Assembly: GCF_963169125.1 (NCBI RefSeq)
Contig: NC_084797.1
Location: 97,551,868-97,615,867 of the forward strand
Source: Humulus lupulus
Lineage: Eukaryota; Streptophyta; Magnoliopsida; Rosales; Cannabaceae
Reading direction: 5' to 3'
DNA length: 64,000 bases
The position numbers and the translations under genes are program-made. Shown in pieces: positions 21,551-32,235 of this stretch. Within the stretch, counting starts at the first letter, position 1, and each line of letters opens with the position of its first letter. The notes under the pieces are model-generated. The model was not told the DNA's origin. It saw only the letters and a program-made list of their open reading frames with translations, and searched no databases.

Positions 21551-22329
21551 GAATTTGTCATTGAGAAACGTTCAAGCACTTTATCTATGTAAGCTGCTTG
21601 AGATAGAGCTAAGAGTTTATTCTTTCCATCCCTAATGATCTGGATACCTAGAACATAACTTGCTTCACCCAAATCCTTTATCTGGAATTGAGTGCTCAAC
21701 CAATTCTTCACATCTGATAATTTCTTAACATTGTTTCCAATGAGTAAGATATCATCTACATAAAGAACCAGGAATACCACTATTTGATTTTCCTTCAGTT
21801 GGTAAAATCAGGGCTCATTAATATTTTGTTCAAAGCCATAGGTTTTGATTATTTCATCAAACCTAAGATTCCAAAAACAAAAAGTTTGCATAAGTCCATA
21901 GATGGACCTATTCAACTTGCAAACTTTTCTTTCTTGTCCAGCTACTTTAAATCCTTCTAGCTGATCCATATAAATGACTTCATCAACCTTTCCATTAACA
22001 AAAGCTGTCTTGACGTCCATTTGCCAGATCTCATAGTCGAGAGCGGCTGGTATGGATAAGAGGATGCGAATGGACTTGAGCATGGCTACCGGACTAAAAG
22101 TTTCCTCATAGTCCACGCATTCTCTTTGGGTATAACCCTTTGCCACAAATAGAGCTTTATAAGTCTCGATATTTCCATCAACACCTCGTTTCTTCTTGTA
22201 GATCCACTGGCACCCAATGGCCCTAAAGTTACTAGGTGCTTCCCCAAGATCCCAGACGAAATTTGAGTACATGGACTCCATTTCCTGTTTCATGGCTTCA
22301 AGCCATAGTTCCTTTTCATGGCTAGCCAT
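21551..22329 (-). pseudogene. COP2 reverse transcriptase
   Basis: The minus strand encodes MASHEKELWLEAMKQEMESM, the CQWIYKKKRGVDGNIETYKA block, [40 protein letters not shown] and the catalytic YVDDILLIGNN near 21745, followed by IKDLGEASYVLGIQIIRD. The active-site YVDD is intact. A stop near 21808 divides it. The protein continues after S2 at 20473. Confidence 0.9.
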
Positions 22330-22332
22330 TGC

Positions 22333-23286
22333 CTATTTGAAAGAAAATGGATCATCATCACTAGCGTTACCAACAATCATATTGGTTTCACCATCCAAAC
22401 CATAGCGAACTGGGTTCCTAGAAACCCTCCCACTACGACGAGGCTCCGTGACTGTTTGCTCAAGAACAATGGTACTTTCTTCATTTAAATTGACTTGCGT
22501 TGGTTGGACATGAAGAGTGGGAATTTCATCTTCAACTTGCATTGATGACGATGGAGCATTGGTAGGAGTCAAATCTTTAACCATCTCCTCTAAAACTACT
22601 TTGCTGCGAGGTTTGAAGTTTTGGACATAGTCATTTTCCAGAAAAGTAGCATTCATAGAAGTAAACACTTTCATTTCTGAATGACTAAAGAAAAGTCCAC
22701 CCCGAGTACCTTTAGGATAGCCAACAAACATGCAAACTTTAGTTCGTGGTTCTAGCTTTCCCTCCATTTTCCTCAGGACGTGGGCGGGACACCCCCAGAT
22801 TCTATAATTGCATAAACTAGGTTCACGACCATTCCAGCGTTCTAAAGGTGTTTTGGGGATTGATTTAGACGGCACGACATTGAGAATGTCGTTCGCGGTT
22901 TCAATTGCATGTCCCCAGAATGAAGTTGGTAGAGTTGAGTAACTAAGCATGCATCTACCCATTTCCAATAAAGTTCTGTTCCGGCGTTCCGCTACACCAT
23001 TTTGTTGCGGAGTACCTGGGGCAGTAGGTTGTGATAAAATCCTAAGTTATGTTAAATGATCTTGGAACTGCATATCCAAATATTCTCCACCCCTATCAGA
23101 TCGCAAGATCTTTAACGTTTTACCTAATTAGATTTGAGCCATTGCTAGGAATTCCTGAAACTTTGAAAATGTTTCTGATTTCCTATGCATGAGGTAAAGA
23201 CATGAGTGCCCAGATAAATCGTCAATGAAACTGACAAAATACTCAAAACCAACCCTGGCTTGTACATTCAAAGGTCCACAAACATC
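22333..23286 (-). pseudogene. COP2 integrase
   Basis: Minus strand: integrase core with LRSDRGGEYLDMQF near 23085 and QQNGVAERRNRTLLEMGR near 22980, then MLSYSTLPTSFWGHAIETAN, WGCPAHVLRKMEGKLEPRTK, VGYPKGTRGGLFF, and the linker RRSGRVSRNPVRYGLDGETN before RT. The open stretch is 22333-22968; the N-terminal half is broken by stops. Catalytic D and E motifs are visible. Confidence 0.88.
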
Positions 23287-23930
23287 TTAATGCACAAGAC
23301 CAAGTGGTTCTTTGGCCCTATCACCCTTTGCAGAGAATGGACGCTTGGTCAGTTTTCCTTCTAGACAAGATTCATAGACAAGTAATTCACCTAAGGTGAG
23401 TTCCCTTAAAGTTATGTCCTTTGTAAGTCTTTGAATCCTATCATAGCCAATGTGACCTAGTCTCAAGTGCCATAAATACATCATATTATCATTATCGGTC
23501 TTTTGATGTTTATTGGTCCTAGGTTTAGCTACTTTGAATAAATCATTGTTAAGAGCGAGGGGTTCGTTAGGTCGCAGAATATAAAGCCCGTTTTCCAAAC
23601 ATGCAATACACAATTGTGATCCATTGAAAGAAATAGATATATTATAACTTATGAAAGTCATAACAAATCATTCTAATTGCAACATAAAAATTGAAATTAA
23701 ATTTCTAATAAAATCTGGAATAAAAAATACATCTTCTAAAATTAAGTATTTATTTCCGAACTTCAGACGAGCTCTTCCTCTAGCTTGGACCGCAACGAAT
23801 GCTCTGTTCCCAACTCGAATCTTTAAGCCGCCTTCGTCCACTTCCTCCCACGATTCAAGAACCTGTAAAGAGTTGCAAACATGGTTGGTAGATCCAGAAT
23901 CAATAATCCAATGGATGTATCATTCTCTAA
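23287..23930 (-). pseudogene. COP2 protease and GAG-pre-integrase region
   Basis: Minus strand: decayed protease (STNHVCNSLQ-like start near 23900, GGLKIRV near 23820, GKYLILEDVFF near 23740), then LCIACLENGLYILRPNEPLA, YLWHLRLGHIGYDRIQRLTK and CLEGKLTKRPFSAKGDRAKE. The H and C residues of the integrase zinc-binding region are present. Frameshifts separate gag, protease and pre-integrase. Confidence 0.82.
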
Positions 23931-24560
23931 AACACATGTTTCTAAGCTAAATGAACTATAATCATTACCTTTGTTTTTCGCTGCTAGAAACTTAGGGAAA
24001 TCTCGTTTCCAATGCCCCTTCTCTTTGCAGTGAAAGCACTTATCTTTACCTTTCTTGTTTTTCTTGTTCTTCCTCTTAGGCGTCTGTGCATATGGTTGTG
24101 CACTCGTCTTTGCAACCTTTGCAGGCTTGGGGTTTTTGTTTTGTCCACCTTTCCTCTTATTTTCAACTTTCGAAGACGAAGCTTGGTTAGCTTCAGTCTT
24201 AGCTGGATCAGCAACAACAACAGTAGTCTTATTTTCTCCTCCTTTACTAGGTCCACCCATGATAGGCTCAAGAATTTGAAGCTCGTTCATGAGCTGCGTC
24301 AGACCATAGTTGAGTTGATCACGAACGTGCAGATATGGTGCTATTCGAGAATTCACGGTGTCATCACGTATGTGCGGAGACGGTGCTATCCAAGCATTTA
24401 CGGTGCCATCACGAGCATTGACGGTACCATCACGAACGTGCAGACACCGTGCTCATTTTGAGGATTCCTCAATCATGACAAATTCAGAGTTTTCATCAAT
24501 CAACTCTATGTTGATTTTCTACTTCCAATTAAGGAAGTTTTCTCTAGTGAGTTTCTCCAT
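23931..24560 (-). pseudogene. COP2 gag with core replaced by minisatellite
   Basis: Starts at ATG 24560 on the minus strand (MEKLTRENFLNWK, then TAG). The usual N-terminus runs to MIEESS, but the capsid-like core of several hundred bases expected in this family is absent. In its place is a short repeated block reading HVRDGTVNARDGTVNA. It rejoins normal gag at LTQLMNELQILEPIMGGPSK and continues to the zinc knuckle CFHCKEKGHWKRDF near 24035, whose last Cys is Phe. COP3 has the same arrangement and the same TAG. Confidence 0.8.
24345..24462. repeat. Gag minisatellite of COP2
   Basis: Repeated words such as GGTGCCATCACGAGCAT, GGTACCATCACGAACGTGC and GGTGTCATCACGTATGTGC; unit roughly 21-24 bp, some joined as ~44-bp higher units. 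The homologous block in COP3 is at 60925-61068. Confidence 0.75.
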
Positions 24561-26162
24561 CGAAAGTTGAGAAAGGATGGGAGTAGACACAGACACTACT
24601 TAACTTAAAACTATAGATTATCAATAAAATATAAATCAATCACATTTGATAAATAAAACTCCTATTTACACAAATTTCAAGAAATAACACAACATATACC
24701 AATAATATGTAAGATATGAGAAAAAAATACAAAAAACAATCATATCTCTATTTCTTTAGGTTTTTAACTAATCTATGATATCCTTGCCCAGTTGGCGAGA
24801 GTAAAAAATACCACTAGTTAAATAGAGTTGTAAACTCATTTAATAATGGACACCATTATTAACAACCTAATATTCGATCAAAATAAGAAAACAAAATCTC
24901 TTATTTCATGAGCAAGACTCACGGTTTCGATAATCATAGATTTAGTCCTAGTAGTCACCGTAGGGGTGAGTCTAGTAGAATTTGACCTATAATTATCTAT
25001 CTTTCGAAATCTAACCTTGTCAAAATAGCTAATGAACACCTTCCGTAGGGGGACGAATCAAAGCGCCTCGAGGCCCCATTAAGCTATTGACTATGTTAAA
25101 CCAACGGTGGAGATCGAATATAAATCTTAAAATAAGCTCATTATAAAATTAAAAAAAATAGTATTTTTATTATTTATTTTTAGAAAATTAATGACTATGG
25201 TTCTCCAAAAAATTGAAAATTTTTAATTTTTAAAACTAAAGTCCTATAATTTCCTATTAATTCTAAAGTGTCACATTGAAACAAATTCAATTAATTTAGA
25301 ATTAATTTGTTGCTAATCAATATTTAGGTTTAACTAATATAATGAACCTATACAATTAAGTCCAACTCAGGTAAATGGGCCTTAAAAATTGGGCTTGTAT
25401 GGAGGAGGGCTGGGTCCAGTATGTCGTTCCCACTACAGAGGCCCCCAATCTTCCATACAAGGTCCAAAAGACAAGTATTTAAAGCTTCATTTTATTAATT
25501 GATTAGACCTACTATAGTCATGCAAAGCAAATGGGCCTTCACAAGTGGAATCACCCAGAAGAGAGGAATTTAAACTTTACATTTTCTAATGGCCCTAAAT
25601 AAAACTTATCATTTTATGAATATTTTATTTGGCAAGATCCATATATCTAACAAACATATGGGCCACTATATGCATCTAAGCCCAATTGCAAAAATACCAC
25701 ATATAGTGCAAACAGACATGTTATAATTGGATGAGCCTAATCATGTTACTATATGAGCAATTCTATGAATTTATGCAAAAATACCACAATTTATTTCATT
25801 TGCAAAAATACCACAATTAATTATCTAGAATTTATCAAAAAAATTCAAATTAGTTAATTTTTTTCAAAAATAAGTCAATTTAAATGAAATTTATCAACAA
25901 TTAGCAATAGTTAATTTAAATTTCATTTATTAACAATCAACTTGGTTTAGGTTAATTTGAAAAAAAATTAATTTAAATAGGATTTGTCAACAATTAACCA
26001 AAAATAATTTAAATCCCATTTATTAAAAAACATATTTTATTAATTGGTTGAAAAAAATGATATTTTTCAAAATTTAACCAATTTTAAATTTTAAAATCAA
26101 TATCTTAACTGTTTTTAAAAAATATCTTGTGTTGTTATAACTATAAGCAAATATTTTAACCA
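24561..26162 (-). other. COP2 5' leader, no gene
   Basis: AT-rich, non-coding, colinear with COP3 60038-60831 and 46765-47545. Contains the ACCTTCCGTAGGGGGACGAA block near 25039 (related to COP1 and COP4 leaders) and a perfect 10-bp inverted repeat CTTGTATGGA (25394-25403) / TCCATACAAG (25452-25461), also kept in COP3. Confidence 0.7.
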
Positions 26163-26640
26163 TCACTTCCAACTCTCATGGTCACATTGCCATCATCAAA
26201 CTTCTTTAAAAAATTAAGTTTCCATAAAGAATAATAGCATGATTAGTGACTCCCACATCAACTATCCAAGATGACAAAACATCTCCCACTAAAATGGCTT
26301 TAAAATAAGTAAATCAAATTTACTTTTTGTTTTAGTTGCAAGATTGGATATTGAATAAAAATTCTTGGCTTTATGTAATCGAAATTACTTTGTCATATAT
26401 CTCCAATATAGCATGTATAGAATCACATATCAAAATGTGCAATTCTCATGTCTCATGTTTCTTCATAAGAAACATTATGCATGCCTAACAGTAAGTAATC
26501 ACGAGCCTTTTCATCAGATCGTATCCAATTAAGGTACTTCTCTTTTGTTCATTAGTTGCTATGGCAGCTGACACGTGAGGACATTCCTCTTTTAGGACAA
26601 ACTTATGATTTTCACATTAATACAATATTAACATGACATT
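26163..26640 (-). pseudogene. COP4 gag/protease remnant
   Basis: The minus strand at 26480-26560 encodes EKYLNWIRSDEKARDYLLLG then MHNVSYEE, a gag-like block comparable to that of COP1. Nearer the junction, WIVDVGVTNHAIILYG (about 26265) matches the Copia protease start, with the usual DSGAT changed to DVGVT. A shifted frame continues FDDGNVTMRVGSD. Many stops. Confidence 0.6.
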
Positions 26641-27402
26641 ATCACCATTTAAATTTGTGTTTATTGAGTAAAGAAACAATAATAAAGAGGTTATTAATTG
26701 AAGATATTGACTGTTGAAATAATAAACTAAATATCTTTAATATAATCAAATATAAATATCGATTTTCAGTATAGTAAATGTGATGTATGATGCAATAATT
26801 TCAAAATAACACATAAAAATAATTGTTACTAAACCACGATAAATTAATTTGACAATTAATGGACCAGCCTTATGGTAGGTCAGACTAATTTCAAATTAAT
26901 TTTGAGACAATCTCAAATTCATAAGAGGAAACTTAAAATCAATTATTTTCTCTTTCGACTTACAAACAACTGTTAATTTGGCCAAGATGAATTAGTCCGC
27001 TCGAAAGCCTAATGTCCTCTTTGTGAGTGTAACCCATTATTTTAGATCAATGACTTAACTCAAGAGTGTGCCTTAGGGTCAGTCAAACTTGAAATACGTC
27101 ACTGATCTTATTCTCGTAGGAGAAGTCAACCTTGAGATAAAATAAACATATTCGGAAGCCTTTCCTTAGGGAGATCGCAAATGGAGGCAATACGAGGCCC
27201 TTCCTATGCCTCTCAGTGTTCAACCAATAATGGAGACCATGGGACTTATTGTCATAATTCATTCTCCCACTCACTATTTTAAAATATGTGTTTTCACAAA
27301 ACATCCTATTGTTTTTAATTTGGATAAAATTAAATAAAGTATTCCAATTAATTTTATATATGTAAATGGCATTAATTACCAATCACATTGGACCTATGTT
27401 CA
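26163..27402 (-). mobile_element. COP4: fragment of a COP1-like Copia (protease, gag, leader)
   Basis: On the minus strand: leader (26700-27402, homologous to 13723-14450), gag-like segment, then the start of protease. The rest of pol is missing because the sequence changes to COP2 at 26162/26163 with no LTR, TSD or polypurine tract there. The right side is cut by TAT-B. Confidence 0.65.
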
Positions 27403-28616
27403 TGTTGACAACAAGAACTCGTCAACAATATATGGATGGAAAACTCAGAGCTCGTTACGAAAACTGCGTAGATAGGACTTAGGAAAATCTTAAGAAAGAG
27501 AGATGTAGAAAAAATGGAGTAAAAAATTATATATTGCTTTACTATCTCCGTTTACAATGAATTTTTCCAACCCTCTAACTTGAGGGGTCAAGGACTATTT
27601 ATAACTGGGCTTTGATGGCCCCTGATACATAGTGGTCCCTGGGGACAAAGTTGTACACAGGTACACCATCAGTATAGTGGCTCAGGTCTTGGTGGAGCAA
27701 ACGGTTATGGTGTTGATGTTGGTACACGGTCAGAGGCATACAGGTCATGCCCCCACGTCTTGTATGAATTCGTACCTCCACAACTTGTCGGATACAAATG
27801 TCAGATTCATGCCTTCGTCGTCCTCAGGGCCCTGTACCCTTACGCATGCCCTGTACCTAATGGTTCTTCTTACACCTCTGAGATACATATTTCTCCAAGC
27901 CTCCCTATATTTCACTATGTGTGGGAAATATTTTATTAAACGAAGAGGTGCCCTATTGGTGGCCAATGCTCTAGGGGGATAAGTAGGACCTCTTCGGTGA
28001 GGCACGAGTTATATATGAGGAGGCAATATGCCTTTTGCGTATCTTTGGGCTGGCGAGGCGTGCAGCTTCGCAGTGGCCTTTGACCAGACGACAAGGTGCC
28101 TTACATAATGAGGCTCATGTCCCTATGGCAAGGTGAGCCTCACTATGCAAGGCCTTAGTGCCTTGGCGAATCGGTTGGGCGGTCAAGGCAGGCGGCATCT
28201 GGCCATGCGCGTGGGTGGTATCATGACATCTGAGCGACACGGGCGAGAATCGCTGAGCGAGCAAGGTGAGCCTCGCTATGCGAGGCCCTAGTGCCTCGAT
28301 GTATCGGCTGGGCGGTTGAGGCAGGCGACATCTGGGATTGCATGTGGGCATTCGAGGCAGGCGACATCTGGCCTTGCATGTGGGCGGTCAAGACAGGCCT
28401 CGCTATGCGAGGCCCTTGTGCATGGGCAGTCGAGGCAGGCCTCGCTATGAGAGGCTCTTGTACCTCAGAAAATGGACAAGTCAGTCCTTATTCCCGAGGA
28501 ACCTTGACATCTTGGGAGATCGTTCTTTGGGTGTTGCATAAGAGACCTTCTTATATTGAGGTCTATCCTTGCGACTTGGTGTGGGGTGCTCAAAGTGACA
28601 ATTTCCCGTATTCACA
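27403..28616 (-). repeat. 3' LTR of TAT-B
   Basis: Begins TGTTGACAAC and ends GTATTCACA, next to the purine tract. The start forms an inverted repeat with CGTCAACA a few bases in, as in other Tat LTRs here. The 3' third on the plus strand holds repeated hairpins. The exact right end could be 2 bp to the left. Confidence 0.68.
28137..28455. repeat. Repeated GCCTCGC-TAT-GCGAGGC hairpins (TAT-B LTR)
   Basis: Perfect 7-bp stems with the 3-nt loop TAT at 28270-28286 and 28397-28413, one-mismatch copy at 28439-28455, and an older copy at 28137-28153. They are embedded in repeats of GAGGCAGGCGACATCTGG and ATGTGGGC(A/G)(T/G)TC. Confidence 0.85.
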
Positions 28617-28630
28617 CTTGCCCCCGAGTC
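28617..28630 (-). other. Polypurine tract of TAT-B
   Basis: CTTGCCCCCGAGTC on the plus strand, that is GACTCGGGGGCAAG next to the LTR on the minus strand. Confidence 0.7.
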
Positions 28631-28971
28631 TATGAGCATTCTTTTAAGTGTGTTCATAGACTATTTCATATGTTCTTTGTGTGATTTGAATGGCTTTTAT
28701 GCTTCGCTTTCCTTGAAGGGGCGTGGAAGGCTCACCTTTTGAATGATATCTTGGAATGAATGAGGAAACACAAAATGGACCTTGGAGGTGTGTTTCTTTG
28801 TAATTCATGAAGAAACACAAAAACCAACTAATTTTGATTGTGATCCAAATATGTCCTTAAGATATGATGAAGGCCAATCATTTCCAAACGCGGATCCCAA
28901 GATTGCCAAGGCTCTTGATCTCCACCATCCATCCAAATTTGATCCAATGGCTAGAAAACCTTGACTTTCCT

Positions 28972-28979
28972 TATAAATA
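28972..28979 (+). promoter_or_regulatory. TATA box for TAT-B antisense gene
   Basis: TATAAATA about 350 bp inside the polypurine tract, on the strand opposite to the element and upstream of the antisense gene. Confidence 0.5.
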
Positions 28980-29704
28980 TCCCAAGACTTGAACCCACCT
29001 CTTCACACCAAAACTTATTTAGCTTAGTGGTATCTCCTTCAAGCTATATCTAGGAGCTCCAAGATTCTATTCTCCACAGAGGCATTTTTTAGGTGATTTT
29101 TGCCCCTTTCATTTATTCATTCATTCATTATTTTTTTTATTTCCCCTCATATCGGGTTTGCATTGCAGTGGCGCTAGGTATTCTCTCGCTGCTAAGGGTC
29201 CACTCTCACTTGTCGCTCGGCCCTTCTTTACACACCTAAAAGTCTGTCCTCGCACATTTGCGGATCCACACATACGCACTCAGGTATACCTTCTTCCCCC
29301 AATGATACGCATGTCTCCTTTATCTTTTATATGAGGTTAGGGTCATTGGTTGGTATGCACCTGTTCCTTAGAGGTTTTTTCCTTTTTTTTTCTCACGGCT
29401 CATTAGGCACACATGCATGGATCCTTTTCTTACACCCCTCATACTTATGTTGTAGATATAGGGTTGTCTTCACGCACACACGTCATCGAGCCGTAGCTAA
29501 CTATGATTTCTTTTTTCTTGACCACAGGCCTCGAAGGGGTTGTCGGCCCTACCTTGAGTTCGTCGGCCCGCGATCGAGTGGCGAAGATCATGGGTGTGTC
29601 AGCCTTGTGCAAATAGGCCTGTGGCCTTTTTACGGAGGGAAATCTTTATTCGTACAAGCTGCTGTCTCCAGATCAATTTGTCTCCTTATGCTCCATCTTG
29701 TCCA

Positions 29705-30823
29705 AATCTACCGTCCCGTGGTTATATGGTGGTGATGAAGATAGTTGTGATGAGGAAGTTGATAAGGATTACGACAACTCATCACGTTACCATATGGAAA
29801 TGGAAGATGAGGTTGAGGTGGAGTCCGAGAATTATTCATGTTTACGGCCCTTGGCCAACGGGGCTAGGGTGTTGCTGACGAAAGACACACTAACAATGTT
29901 ACTTCCTGGATTTCGCCGTCGGTGCTTGGTGGTGAGTTTGCTTTCAACACCCATGCTCCCCCCTTTCTATCCCGAAGAGGAACTTCGTCCTACCCTCTTT
30001 TGGTGATGACTTTCCACCCTCGGGGGGGGAGGCATTTGGGGCTGGCGTCTTCGGGTGCCTCTCTGCCTAAAGAGGTGACTATGCACCCCTCTGGCCCTCG
30101 TGCCTCTACAGATGGATCAGGACCCTCTCGGTCTCCTTCCTTGTCTAAGCATGCCTCGACGGGTATACATGCTTCCCCCCGTCGAGCCTATACTTCCCAT
30201 TCTATACGAAAAGGCCATGAACCGCTACATGGGCAACATTCCTAAAGGCGAGTGGGGGTTTATGTATGACATTCCAAATGTCGAGTTGGGTGAGGCTTAT
30301 ATGCGAGCCTCTATGTAGGTATTTGTCAAAGCACTCAATGTATGTTTTTCGGTTTTGATATCACCTAGCCATTGATGTTTTATTTTGTTTCTTTGTCCTT
30401 ACTTAGGCTTCCATCCTGGGTCACCGGCTTGTCACCTCAAGCATCTCATCCACACAACGGCTACAACTCGAGCTTGAGGGGGCAATGAAGAATCTCTCAA
30501 TGGCCGAGGTAGAAAAGGATAGTTTGTCCACACGGGTCTACGATTTGGAAGGTCAGCTTGCTGAAGCAATATGCCAGAGGGATGCTGCACTGGCCAAGGC
30601 TGCTTCAACCTCTCACTCCAATACTAGACTTGAAGCTACTATCCACACTCTAAACGAGAAGATTAACACGCTTGAGGCTGAAATTGTAACTGCCGAGAAC
30701 GACATAATTTCACGAACGTTGCACGCTGTGTGGAGGACCGATCCTGACATCGACTTGTCTCCCTTCGGAGAGTATGTGACTGGGAAAGTTACTGAGTGGA
30801 AAGGTCGGGGTGGAAAATCGTAG
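29705..30823 (+). pseudogene. TAT-B antisense gene (spliced, coiled-coil C-terminus)
   Basis: Opposite strand to the element. An acidic segment (GGDEDSCDEEVDKDYDNSS) runs to RPLANGARVLLTKDTLTMLL and a donor-like GGTGAGT at 29931. A second segment includes PPVEPILPILYEKAMNRYMG and NIPKGEWGFMYDIPNVELGE, ending at a donor GTATTT (30319). The intron ends CTTACTTAG (30406), and the next exon opens ASILGHRLVTSS and continues in frame through a long coiled coil (LEGAMKNLSMAEVEKDSL, EATIHTLNEKINTLEAEIV) to a stop at 30821. The codon just before the donor is TAG, which would be CAG before one C-to-T change. Function unknown. Exon limits are by eye; the first exon is uncertain. Confidence 0.55.
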
Positions 30824-31583
30824 ATCCCTCTTCAAGGCTTATTTGTATACATATTTGTTTCTATCGTGTAGCCTTCCATATTGTTTACTCTCTTTTTTTA
30901 ATGGAACTCCTCATAAGTCTTTAATGGTATGTGGGACTCTTGATTTCAAAGTCGTTGCTTATTTTTTATATCAACTATGAGGATGCATTGGCCTTTCTAG
31001 CCTTTTTCATTCTCTTTTAATTATCAAGCTTAAGGGACTTTGATAAGTCCCTTTTATTATTATTTTTTAATGAATTCCTTATGTCTTCTTTGGGCTGATG
31101 ACAACAGTCTTTTTTGTGCACCCTGACTACACTTGTAAGGAAATATTAACCATTTAGGTTCTTGTTATCCTTTTTATATTCTTTGCGCGCGCTTGTAATT
31201 TTGTGCGATAAGCGTCCTTCTCGTCATAATGTATAGTACTATTTTTACAAGGGTCTCTTTTAGGACCATTTTAGGCTAGCCGGCTTAGTGGCCATTCCAG
31301 ACTTATTGGGAGATGCCTTCCTTATAGCCTCACCCCCTGTGGGGGTGTCAGCCTTTGGTTGGAGGTCATCTTTGCTAAAAAAAATTATTTTTTGTTCCCT
31401 TGATATTCATAAGGGTAGCTAGTCCTTTTGAATATAAGAGACAACTTTCCGAGCTTATTCTTTTTTGTATATATGCGTGCCCCAGTCCTACCCCCAAGTG
31501 CTTGGTGAAATTTATTCCATCAAGCACTTTGGTTAATGTTTCCATAGGGAAGAAATGTAGCATGCGAAGTAGGGAATACTTTC
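30824..31583. other. TAT-B internal sequence, no gene seen
   Basis: T-rich, non-coding on both strands as far as I can tell, lying between the end of the antisense gene and the TAT-C insertion. Repeated CTTTTTTTTAATGGAACTCC-like and CCTTTTATT words but no clear tandem array. Confidence 0.5.
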
Positions 31584-32235
31584 TGTTGACGCGATTTTTC
31601 GCCAACAGTGTATTAAAAAATAATAAGGTAGATTAGTGCTTAGTAATAAACCATAATAATAAAAAAAAGAAATGAATTCACAAGAACACAAATCTTTTAC
31701 GTGGTTCAGTGGTTAAAATCCACCTAGTCCACGAGTCTATATTATTGTTGTTTCTATCTTTATTTTGGCAGAGTTTCAGTATTACAGAATAATCGGTCCC
31801 TTTTCCTGTCCAATATTCTCAGTATTTACAGAGAAATTCCATGGACAGATTTGGGTAACCAGGTGAGTCAATCACGCATATACATATTTATTACATTTAA
31901 TATATATATATTCCATTTATAATGGGATATGATTTGATCATATAGTAAATATTCTCCTAATATATGAGACATTAAATATGGCAGTCTGGTCATAAATAAT
32001 CGTATTATTGGACCCGAGTCTTTGGGGATCCGTGGGTACGCAATATATTTGAGTTATCACGGGCTGGATATCTCTCGAGTTCGTACTTCGATAGCTATTT
32101 GAACATTATGAGCTCACACTTTACAACCTTCATGTTTGTAGCTCGTGTTAAACCCAGGACACCTAAGAACACACGAGCCCATGAGAAACTGGAGTTGCTT
32201 ACGTGGATAATAAGCAGATATCATTCCCTTGGTTA

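Larger units (their letters stand above)
17825..26162 (-). mobile_element. COP2: Ty1/Copia element, 5'-truncated, with nested solo LTR S2
   Basis: Minus-strand element with 3' LTR (17825-19674), polypurine tract, RNase H, RT, integrase, protease, gag and a long leader. It is colinear with COP3 (44124 onward, plus strand). It ends abruptly at 26162, at the point matching about 46765 in COP3, so its 5' LTR and ~790 bp of leader are missing. Left candidate duplication GTTCT (17820-17824). It interrupts TAT-A. Confidence 0.88.
27403..31583 (-). mobile_element. TAT-B: Tat-like Gypsy fragment (3' LTR and antisense-gene region)
   Basis: Minus-strand element with LTR 27403-28616, purine tract CTTGCCCCCGAG (28617 on), TATA-like box and a plus-strand gene ending in a coiled coil. 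Interrupted at 31584 by TAT-C. Its gag-pol lies outside the window or is lost. Candidate left duplication GTTCA (27398-27402). Confidence 0.68.

Noticed and set aside
24012..24461. Plus-strand ORFs over the COP2 gag and minus-strand ORFs over COP3 gag (60806-61324)
   Set aside because: They are antisense shadows of gag; the sense frame has the zinc knuckle and family matches.
28291..28635. ORF rich in Trp-Ala-Val-Glu-Ala-Gly in the TAT-B LTR
   Set aside because: Produced by GC-rich LTR repeats; no domain, and it crosses the LTR boundary.
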